From assembly GCA_049513975.1 (NCBI GenBank), contig JBEKVM010000113.1, forward strand, positions 1-17,823: a DNA stretch of 17,823 nt. The letters are read 5' to 3'. Shown here in pieces: positions 12,308 to 17,823 of this stretch. The stretch's first letter is position 1, and each line of letters opens with the position of its first letter. This DNA comes from JBEKOF01 sp049513975 (GTDB lineage: Bacteria; Verrucomicrobiota; Verrucomicrobiia; Limisphaerales; Palsa-1400). Under the pieces are notes generated by a model that saw nothing but the letters and a program-made list of their open reading frames with translations, was not told the origin of the DNA and did no database searches. Both the position numbers and the translations under genes were made by a program.

Positions 12308-14632
12308 TCAGGGCGCGGGCTTTAAGTCCTCCCAACGCACTGTCCACGAACCGTCGGTGGGAAAGCCCGGCGCGTTCCGCTTCGGCGCGCCATCCCAGCC
12401 TGCGGCCATCATCGCCACGGCATAAAGCAGCCCGCCATTGCCTGGCAAATAAGGACCGGGTCCGCCGGTGCAAATACCACGTTCGTCGTAATGATTCTTT
12501 GCAGAGGGATTGAGGAGCGCGTCAATAGCCAAGTTAGGATCGCCCACCCGGGCCGCCGCCATGGCCATCCAGGGAAAATCCCAGCCCCACGTCGCGTTCC
12601 AATTCCATCTCCGGCCCACCTCCTCCACCGTGCGCCGGGCCGTGGCCTGATCCAGACCTTGAAACGGCGGCAACATTCCGGCGATCCCGATGTTGTCAAC
12701 GTGGTCAAAAGTCCGCGTGGTGAAAGTGTCGGCACGATCTTCGCTGAAGATATAAAGACCGTCTTTTTCCGGCAAGGGCGCCAGATGCTTGGCCACCTCG
12801 TCCCAATGAGGCTCGCGCTCCAGGCCCAGGCGCCGCCGCCACTGTTGCGCCATTTCCAGTCCGACACGCCAGTAGCCAAGCTCGAAAATGGTATTCCTTC
12901 GTAAAGGGCTGACGCGGCCTTCACTGGCGGGCCAGACAGGGTCGAGATTGTATTGACCGGTCGCCGAATCCAGCGGCGGGTAATCCGCCATGAAGTCGGC
13001 GGTTCCAAAAACGAGGTCCTTCCACTTGGCCAGTGTTGCCGGCGACGGATGGAGCCGGTAATCAAGCTCGGCGAAGAAGATCGGGGGCGGCTCTCTCCAG
13101 AGCAGCGCCATCTCGGGAGGGAATCCGTCGTTGTAACCATCGGGGCCGGTCGTCTTGGGCCACATCAAGCCCAGGTAATCGAAATTGCCGGCAATGGCTT
13201 TTGCCACCGGGGCGACGCGCGAATAAATCGTGAGCGCCTTTTCCGCCATCGGCCACCGATCCCAAAGGCCGTAATGCGCCAGATGCCACCAAATCATCTC
13301 AAAGTGCCACTTGGCATGCCAGGGATCCGTTCCCGTCAGCCCTACCTCCGCCGGTGGATTGTCCCCCGCCGATTGCGCCGCCAGCTCGTATTGGGAAAGC
13401 ACGATCCGGCGTTCCAATTCCATCCAGCGCGGATCGCTGCTCCTTGATAGATCAATGGCTCCGCCACTGTTCCAGAACGCCGGCCATGACTTCGCACACG
13501 CCGTTTTCACATCCTCAAAACCGATCCTGCTTGCGCCCGCCTCATTGGTTCCAAAGTGACAGGTAAAATCAATTGCATCGGTTCCCGCCCCGGCAGTGAG
13601 GGTGAAGCGATGCGGTGATGCGCCTCCACCAATGCTCCAACTTTCATTCTCGGACAGACTCTTGTTCCGCTCCTGTCCCGCAAGACGGTATTTGATCTCG
13701 AGATGTTTGATAAGACCCAACGCAGGATCGCCGCACAACGCATTGTTGGCGGTGACGGTTCCATGGTTCTGAATCGCCCCAACCACTTGCGCGGTCACAT
13801 CGGCCCAACCCCCGCCGTCGGCCCCATAACGGGCACTTTTAATCTCCGGTTCAGCGGCCACCGACTGCCTCACGGTAAAGCCCCGGCCGTTTAGCACAAC
13901 TTCGTAATGGGTGTCATCAATCGAGCGGTTGAGTTCGATCTGGTCCTGTGTTTGTCGAATCATCGTCGTCTGGTGACCTGCGGCCCGGGAGAAGTCTCCC
14001 AGCCACGCACCCACGTTTTGTGCTGGAGCCGGAAAATCCAGCATCATCTGCAATCTGCCGTCACGCAATAATGGGGATTCCACACGCACTGCTACCGTGT
14101 CGGTCTTGGGATCAACACAAGTTTGCACCACAACCGCTTGACCCAAGTAAGTAAAATGGCTCGTCAAAAGGCCGGTCCACAATTCGAGACGGCGTGAATC
14201 CACATGCACATCCGAACCAGTCAACCGGTCGCCCTCCTGGCCGATGAAACCAATCCGACCCAAGTTCAACGGCTGCGGATTCTCGCGCTCCCAACGCGCA
14301 ATCGGCGTGGGATCTGGCGAGGTGACGGTCCTCAGGCGTCCGTGATCCGGCGTCGCCCACGGTCTGATCTCGCTTCTTGTCACATCCGACGGGAGCGGAA
14401 AGCTGTGCCAGCACCAGTGGCACATCGTGTTGCCTCCGACGGTTTCCAAGCCGGTGCCATCTGCGTTGAAGGCGAAATTGCCATTACCCAGGGGAATCTG
14501 GCCGTCGAGGCTGGGCCAGTTGATATCGTGTCGAGTCACCAGGGCATGCCGGTCAATGGGCGGCTGTGGGTCGGCTGGAGCGTTCCATCCGCTCCCGAGA
14601 AGTCCGATTAGCGATACGCAAAACAAACGCAT
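12308..14632 (-). CDS. Secreted six-hairpin glycosidase-like protein (GH65/GH95-type fold)
   Basis: The protein has 774 aa. A short signal peptide (MRLFCVSLIGLLGSGWNA, cleavage near 18-20) predicts export. Residues about 30-260 form a beta-sandwich typical of the N-terminal domain of these enzymes (GQIPLGNGNFAFNADGTGLE, 44-63). Residues about 265-335 (ARYGADGGGWADVTAQV... GDPALG... KHLEIKYRLAG) look like an inserted beta-rich module similar to DnaJC11-C/DUF3395-type domains. Residues about 370-750 form the helical barrel, with DPWHAKWHFEMIWWHLAHYG (436-455), PIFFAELDYR (517-526) and a Gly-rich end (ICTGGPGPYLPGNGGLLYAV, 720-739). E445 is a candidate catalytic acid by position. The substrate is unknown, but a plant or algal oligosaccharide would fit the phylum. 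GAGAG five bases before ATG 14632 supports the start. The gene stands alone. Confidence 0.75.
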   Translation of the reverse strand: MRLFCVSLIGLLGSGWNAPADPQPPIDRHALVTRHDINWPSLDGQIPLGNGNFAFNADGTGLETVGGNTMCHWCWHSFPLPSDVTRSEIRPWATPDHGRLRTVTSPDPTPIARWERENPQPLNLGRIGFIGQEGDRLTGSDVHVDSRRLELWTGLLTSHFTYLGQAVVVQTCVDPKTDTVAVRVESPLLRDGRLQMMLDFPAPAQNVGAWLGDFSRAAGHQTTMIRQTQDQIELNRSIDDTHYEVVLNGRGFTVRQSVAAEPEIKSARYGADGGGWADVTAQVVGAIQNHGTVTANNALCGDPALGLIKHLEIKYRLAGQERNKSLSENESWSIGGGASPHRFTLTAGAGTDAIDFTCHFGTNEAGASRIGFEDVKTACAKSWPAFWNSGGAIDLSRSSDPRWMELERRIVLSQYELAAQSAGDNPPAEVGLTGTDPWHAKWHFEMIWWHLAHYGLWDRWPMAEKALTIYSRVAPVAKAIAGNFDYLGLMWPKTTGPDGYNDGFPPEMALLWREPPPIFFAELDYRLHPSPATLAKWKDLVFGTADFMADYPPLDSATGQYNLDPVWPASEGRVSPLRRNTIFELGYWRVGLEMAQQWRRRLGLEREPHWDEVAKHLAPLPEKDGLYIFSEDRADTFTTRTFDHVDNIGIAGMLPPFQGLDQATARRTVEEVGRRWNWNATWGWDFPWMAMAAARVGDPNLAIDALLNPSAKNHYDERGICTGGPGPYLPGNGGLLYAVAMMAAGWDGAPKRNAPGFPTDGSWTVRWEDLKPAP

Positions 14633-14870
14633 TTCTCTCGATAAACCTCTCCGTAAATAACCGGATTGGTTTCATTTGGCTGTGCCATTCACGATGGTTT
14701 TTTCCTCATCGGGCGCCAAGCACGAAACAAACGGCGGCGGCAAGGATTCCAACCGGACTCTAGCGGCTTCACCCCTCCGCGGGCAATTTCTTTTTGAGTG
14801 TCAAAAGATGCGAGCCAAAGGAATTGCACCGCAGATGGACGCGGATGGAAACGGATAAGGCCGGAGAGAA
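14633..14870. other. Upstream region of the glycosidase gene, no other gene seen
   Basis: On the minus strand GGAGAGG and GAGAGAA precede the ATG. No clear promoter consensus is identified. The right part (about 14825-14856, GCACCGCAGATGGACGCGGA and following) is of a type repeated widely between genes in related bacteria. No frame here has good composition. Confidence 0.4.
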
Positions 14871-14944
14871 GTCAGGGGAATGATGGTCAGGGGAATCATC
14901 CAGCAAACGCCTTCTTCCATTCCCCTGACAGACATTCCCCTGAC
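14871..14944. repeat. Long palindrome built of GTCAGGGGAAT units
   Basis: The left arm (14871-14896) holds two direct copies of GTCAGGGGAAT separated by four bases. The right arm (14919-14944) is its reverse complement apart from the four-base spacer. The 22-base loop is unrelated. As RNA or single-stranded DNA this would fold into a stem of about 26 pairs with a small internal bulge. Confidence 0.85.
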
Positions 14945-15034
14945 TTTTGATTTCTTCCGGCTAATCGGAGGACCGGGAATCTTGTCAGAAATGCGCGATT
15001 TTTTCTTACAGTGGTACGGATTCCACGGATAAAA

Positions 15035-15075
15035 AAAGGCGCAAAAAGCTCCGTAGGAGCGGCCTCTTTGTAGTA
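15035..15075. repeat. Hairpin repeat AGCTCCGTAGGAGCGGCCTC
   Basis: GCTCC-GTA-GGAGC (15049-15061) is a small perfect hairpin followed by GGCCTCTTTGTAG. A degenerate relative without the hairpin (GGGGCGACATCTTTGTAGAA) is at about 11094-11113. I recall this as a common intergenic sequence in Verrucomicrobia. Non-coding. Confidence 0.55.
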
Positions 15076-15154
15076 CCCGTCCACCACAACATCTCAAGCC
15101 CCGTCGCGGGCGGCATATTCAGTTCCGGGGCGCCGTCGCCTTGCCGCCCCCCTT

Positions 15155-15236
15155 GTAGCGGCGGTCTGTGACCGTCGCATTTACCCTTTGCCGTGACTCC
15201 AAAACCGGAGGGGCAACTCCCCTGTGTCGCGCCCAA
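15155..15236. repeat. GTAG hairpin (CGGCGGTC class) plus dispersed repeat copy 2
   Basis: GTAG (15155-15158) is followed by CGGCGGTC-TGT-GACCGTCG (15159-15177), an 8-pair stem with one G-T pair. The sequence then continues as the ~70-bp repeat also present at 6537-6605, where the left arm of the hairpin is missing. Confidence 0.7.
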
Positions 15237-15286
15237 ACACCCATCAAACGGGTCACCCAAACCATACTCTTGCCCAATGTGGACTT

Positions 15287-15445
15287 GAATCACGGCGCCC
15301 TTTGCGCAGGATGGGACAAAGCCATTGTTTGATCCTTGGAACGGACCTTTCCTGCCGCATGGGTGGAATCCCGATGCAATCGGGACCCGTTCCGCCGCGT
15401 CTGTAGGCCGCGTGCCCTCACGCGGCGTTTGAACGTGTGAAATAT
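15287..15445. repeat. Composite repeat: truncated CTATAG element, palindrome and single REP
   Basis: Bases of about 15287-15334 match the right part of the CTATAG element (as at 9809-9868). Then GGAACGG (15338-15344) pairs with CCGTTCC (15387-15393) around an inner hairpin TCCCGAT-GCA-ATCGGGA (15369-15385). A single GTAG hairpin GCCGCGTG-CCCT-CACGCGGC follows (15403-15426) and then TGTGAAATAT as in 12171-12295. The order of the first two parts is reversed relative to the 9729-9868 locus. Confidence 0.65.
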
Positions 15446-15482
15446 GCGGCTTAAAAGGGTCGCGCTTTTTAACCCCTTCTTG

Positions 15483-15576
15483 CTTTCACTTCGCCCCTGC
15501 AGATTCGCCGCCCGATTGCCGGAGCCTGAGCACCGCCAGAAAACCAGTCGCCGTCAACCAGTTTAAAAAGTGAGAA
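15483..15576. repeat. Dispersed ~93-bp repeat (TTTCACTTCGC ... AAAAAGTGAGAA), copy 2
   Basis: The second copy of 6684-6776, with the same internal blocks and a few substitutions and one-base indels. The minus-strand frame through it is not preserved between the copies, which argues against coding. Confidence 0.7.
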
Positions 15577-15600
15577 GTGATAAACATTATTTTCCAATTA

Positions 15601-15680
15601 CAGCCCACCAATCCCGAAGGGATTAAATCACTCAGCCCAGGGTTGGCCGATTCCGAGAGGCCCACCCTGGGTAACTGCAT
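15601..15680. repeat. Dispersed repeat CACCAATCCCGAAGGGATTA, copy 2
   Basis: It matches 11306-11368 from CCCACCAATCCC through CGATTCCGAGAGGC. It then continues CCACCCTGGGTAACTGCATTC, a typical extension of this repeat that is missing from the first copy. Confidence 0.75.
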
Positions 15681-15739
15681 TCCAGATACACAACCCTGAA
15701 ATGGTTGCATACGGCGCAGCCCGGCCGAACTTCTTCCGG

Positions 15740-15766
15740 CTTGGTATCACCGATTGTGATACCAAG
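15740..15766. repeat. Hairpin with perfect 11-bp stem
   Basis: CTTGGTATCAC and GTGATACCAAG enclose CGATT. It is AT-richer than the REP stems and no second copy is in the window. There is no T run on either side, so a simple terminator is unlikely. Confidence 0.7.
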
Positions 15767-15781
15767 GCGTCCGAAGGGGTT

Positions 15782-15852
15782 AAACTATAGCTTTGGCCAT
15801 TTGCGCTTAAATCATGGCGGCCTTTGAGAAGGACGGGACAAAGCCATAGTTT
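15782..15852. repeat. Palindromic 71-bp element with CTATAGCTT ends, copy 2
   Basis: AAACTATAGCTTTG (15782-15795) and CAAAGCCATAGTTT (15839-15852) are inverted with one mismatch. The core TTTGCGCTTAAATCATGGCG is shared with 10985-11059. TCCGAAGGGG immediately precedes it, the same flank that is triplicated at 10958. It lies just downstream of the HNH gene stop. Confidence 0.75.
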
Positions 15853-15891
15853 GGACCCGTTCCACGCCTGGTCATCTTGGTTGATATTCAT

Positions 15892-16512
15892 TCAATACAC
15901 CTCATCTAACTCTCCACGACGCCTCTTCTCAAAGTAACTTTGGGAAAGCCCTTCCGGTTTGTCGTTATGGGGCGGTTTGTTTTGCTTATCGTCAAGGTTC
16001 GGCAAATTGTCCGGGTAACGCATCCATTCAACAAACATCTGCCAATTATTCTCTACGTGTGAGAGGATGTTGCCGATAACGAAACGGCGGCGTTGCTTTG
16101 CCGGTGGTTGATCCAAAGCTAAAACATCAATCAGCAGTTTGCCTTGATCGTTGAGTGCTTCAATCCTTCCGTCCTTGTAAACCCGCAAGCAGTCGCCCAG
16201 TGCAACGACACACGGGTCGGGCAGAATCGAATCGCTTTTCTGGCTGTTACAAGCCGGGCAGAGGTAAAGCAGATTGGTGTATTCGCACTTGAGGTCAGGT
16301 CGGATCGCTTGAGCTTCAAAATGGTCAATGTGCATCCTTTGGCGCATATCGCGCCACACTTCGCGTTCAAGACAATAGACACAGCGGAACGCGAACTCAT
16401 CACGCAGCCAGTCGCGGAATTTACGATAGGTATTCCATCCACCAGGTCCGTGGCGCCGGACATGCGGCGTGGTTGGATACGAATACGGTTCTGGAATCAC
16501 GCGCCCCGCCAC
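15892..16512 (-). CDS. HNH endonuclease
   Basis: This 206-aa protein has a zinc-ribbon HNH fold: CVYC (44-47), the active-site HIDH (61-64), Asn80 in EYTNLLYLC and CPACNSQK (85-92). The preceding FRDWLRDEFAFRC is common in stand-alone HNH nucleases related to McrA-like and CRISPR-unrelated defence enzymes. The C-terminal 100 residues have no motif that I recognise. GTG 16512 is preferred because GGAGG lies eight bases before it, inside the upstream gene. A GTG at 16500 would give a 4-base GTGA overlap but has no ribosome site. The 16-base overlap implies co-expression with the methylase-like gene, so restriction of DNA lacking (or carrying) a particular modification is a reasonable inference. 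It would cleave DNA in the cytoplasm. Confidence 0.9.
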   Translation of the reverse strand: MAGRVIPEPYSYPTTPHVRRHGPGGWNTYRKFRDWLRDEFAFRCVYCLEREVWRDMRQRMHIDHFEAQAIRPDLKCEYTNLLYLCPACNSQKSDSILPDPCVVALGDCLRVYKDGRIEALNDQGKLLIDVLALDQPPAKQRRRFVIGNILSHVENNWQMFVEWMRYPDNLPNLDDKQNKPPHNDKPEGLSQSYFEKRRRGELDEVY

Positions 16513-17651
16513 AAACCCCTCCTCCGTAAATCTGCTTCCATCTGGGCAAGTTCCTTTAGCGAGGGTGATGAGAGCAATTCGCGCTTTAAACCGGCGAGCC
16601 GTTGCAACATCTGTAGTTTCGCTCTTTCCTCTGAAGTAATGGTTTTATCCCTCTTCCTTTCAATCAACTTGAGCCGGTGTTTGTTCGTCACCTCCCAATC
16701 TGCTGTGATGGCGAGATAGTCGGCCAGCGTTATTTCCTCGTCGAAGTGGTCAGGAAAGTAATGGGTAAACGTACTGTTATATGGAGGTGGGAGTGGACGG
16801 GCCCAACCGTCGAACATTTTCAGCAGTTGTCGTTGAATCGCCGCGGAAAGGCCGTAGGCGGCAAGCACGGCAGCATCCAGGCGAAGCACGGCTTCCATAA
16901 CAGCGTCCGGAGTGGGCAGTTGGGTAAGGATCTCCGGCACAGTGAGCAAACGTTGCAATTCCGCGGCTCGTCGGTGGAGTTCGCTGTCTGGCTGCAAGTG
17001 CTTAAGGTCGGGCAACGGAAGCTGGTGCAGAGTTTCAATGTGATTGTGCCGATCCAAATCATGTTCGTAGCTGAAAGCATTTGCGACTGGTGAGGCAAGT
17101 ATGGCAGTGATGGCGAACTCGGACACGCCTTCCTTTGGCCAGATCGCGAAGTATTGCTTCGTAAAGGCCAGTCCTTCCGCGTCAGCGAACGCAGCCAGTC
17201 TCCAAGGGGACAGTGGTTGAAAACGCGCTGCATTGCAGACCGATTTTCGTTTTCCCCAAGGCCTTTTGTTGGCGCGTGTGGTGGGGTCTTGGTCTTTGTC
17301 CAGCAAGGACAAATACCGAAGGCTGCGTAATTGAAACTGCGTCAGATTTCCGTTCATCTTCTCTGCACCATGACAAAACCCCTTCTTCTCCTTGTCTGCG
17401 GCGACATCCGTGCGCGGTTCTGTTTGCGACTTGCCATCCTTACGCGCGAACCAATTTACGCCCTTGTGAATATCTGTTACTACGTCGCCCAGCTTTAATT
17501 GGGTCTTAATTTTGGAGAACACAGAACCCGGCGGGAGCAGCCGCAATGTGAATCGCGTTCCACCGTTTGCTGGCGGCACAGGAACGTCCGCGCTACGTGC
17601 ATCGCTGACGCGCCAGTCTTCGAAGAATCGTTCCACACCGTTCTTCCGCAC
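16497..17651 (-). CDS. N6-adenine methylase-like protein, target-recognition part only (5' truncated)
   Basis: The 384-aa frame (GTG 17651) resembles the C-terminal portion of type IIG/N-6 DNA methylases. It has a TRD-like block NAARFQPLSPWRLAAFADAE (about 138-157), FTKQYFAIWPKEGVSEFAIT, then ASPVANAFSYEH and LHQLPLPDLKHL. The tail has RLDAAVLAAYGLS, HYFPDHFDEEITLADYLAIT, and ADWEVTNKHRLKLIERKRDK followed by a Leu-rich coiled segment. No SAM-binding FxGxG or NPPY motif is present. The frame stays open upstream to 17708 with natural-looking residues (RSVLIHYAEVRKNGVERFFE), then meets a TAA inside the repeat end TTTTTTAACGGGCTG. The catalytic half therefore appears to be lost at the repeat junction. 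It overlaps the HNH gene by 16 bases. It may be inactive, or may act as a DNA-recognition subunit. Confidence 0.6.
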   Translation of the reverse strand: MRKNGVERFFEDWRVSDARSADVPVPPANGGTRFTLRLLPPGSVFSKIKTQLKLGDVVTDIHKGVNWFARKDGKSQTEPRTDVAADKEKKGFCHGAEKMNGNLTQFQLRSLRYLSLLDKDQDPTTRANKRPWGKRKSVCNAARFQPLSPWRLAAFADAEGLAFTKQYFAIWPKEGVSEFAITAILASPVANAFSYEHDLDRHNHIETLHQLPLPDLKHLQPDSELHRRAAELQRLLTVPEILTQLPTPDAVMEAVLRLDAAVLAAYGLSAAIQRQLLKMFDGWARPLPPPYNSTFTHYFPDHFDEEITLADYLAITADWEVTNKHRLKLIERKRDKTITSEERAKLQMLQRLAGLKRELLSSPSLKELAQMEADLRRRGLWRGA

Positions 17652-17701
17652 CTCGGCGTAATGAATCAGGACGCTGCGACCTTCTGTTCGGAGGCCGCTA
17701 T

Positions 17702-17717
17702 CAGCCCGTTAAAAAAG
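17702..17717. repeat. Solitary end of the BIME-like element (CAGCCCGTTAAAAAAG)
   Basis: It is identical to the terminal repeat of 11145-11259, but no hairpin pair follows on either side within the window. It marks the exact place where the methylase-like frame ends. Confidence 0.65.
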
Positions 17718-17819
17718 GGCGATTTTTCGTTGCCGGTTCATGAAGGCGAATGCACCGACCGCCACGACGGTTATCAGCCCCAGCGCAGCAATATCCCAAA
17801 GCAAGCTGTTGGGCCGCAT
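17709..17819 (-). CDS. Possible 36-aa single-span membrane peptide
   Basis: From ATG 17819 the frame reads MRPNSLLWDIAALGLITVVA and continues through a hydrophobic span (about residues 5-27) to a basic tail. It stops at a TAA that belongs to the repeat end at 17702-17717. A natural N-terminus with one membrane span is plausible. The original protein may have been longer and cut by the repeat. The frame is the same as that of the methylase-like fragment beyond the stop, but I see no reason to join them. Only four bases are visible upstream, so start and context cannot be judged. Confidence 0.35.
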   Translation of the reverse strand: MRPNSLLWDIAALGLITVVAVGAFAFMNRQRKIALF

Positions 17820-17823
17820 TGTC

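Noticed and set aside
12953..13447. 164-aa forward frame inside the glycosidase gene
   Set aside because: Arg/Pro-rich shadow. The minus-strand frame carries the glycosidase motifs.
14801..15097. 98-aa minus-strand frame over the GTCAGGGG palindrome
   Set aside because: It encodes repeated peptide pieces from the palindrome and the GCTCCGTAGGAGC repeat, with no sign of a real protein.
15486..15710. 74-aa frame with SESANPGLSDLIPSGLVG
   Set aside because: Translation of a dispersed intergenic repeat, known to give DUF1589-like spurious proteins. The other copy at 11306-11368 behaves alike.
16500..16512. HNH start at GTG 16500 with a 4-base GTGA overlap
   Set aside because: Attractive for coupling, but no ribosome site precedes it, whereas GTG 16512 has GGAGG eight bases upstream.

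Overview
The window looks like chromosomal accessory DNA from a GC-rich member of the Verrucomicrobia, probably near the Pedosphaera/Limisphaerales group. This is inferred from content, not from a search. The signs are a 138-aa protein resembling the Verrucomicrobia/Planctomycete-restricted 'Minf_1886' family, an ECF sigma factor fused to a large membrane domain, PadR regulators paired with HAAS-type membrane proteins, small orphan proteins, and very dense short interspersed repeats in the intergenic space.

Layout. 1-3564 (+): the end of an unidentified frame, then a tight cluster of a 43-aa membrane peptide, the Minf_1886-like protein and a two-domain M16 zinc peptidase. 3565-4073: a three-copy tandem array of hairpin repeats between two convergent genes. 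4074-6035 (-): sigma factor-membrane fusion. 6036-7581: repeat-rich DNA with one or two small, doubtful genes. 7582-8285: a small orphan gene (+) and an RRM RNA-binding protein (-) with a good terminator. 8286-10013: nested repeats around a 72-aa orphan gene. 10014-10932 (+): PadR regulator overlapping a HAAS protein whose membrane half is a recognisable C-terminal half of TatC. 10933-12307: repeats and a remnant of a TPR gene. 12308-14632 (-): a secreted six-hairpin glycosidase-like protein. 14633-15891: repeats. 15892-17651 (-): an HNH nuclease overlapping the target-recognition end of an N6-adenine methylase-like protein. Its N-terminal half is missing, and the open frame stops at a repeat end.

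The two most interesting themes are these. (1) The PadR/HAAS-TatC unit has a near-consensus promoter that predicts a leaderless mRNA. The protein keeps the conserved TM4 Glu and the TPPD-Q and FE motifs of TatC but has no twin-arginine binding region. (2) The intergenic DNA is full of REP/BIME-like elements. Hairpins with a conserved CCCT or TCCT tetraloop are preceded by GTAG, GCAG or GGAG, occur singly, as inverted pairs and in tandem, and are in places nested inside other palindromic elements. This is the signature expected of RAYT (TnpA-REP) mobilisation, although no RAYT gene is in the window.

No rRNA, tRNA, CRISPR array, integrase or full insertion sequence was seen.
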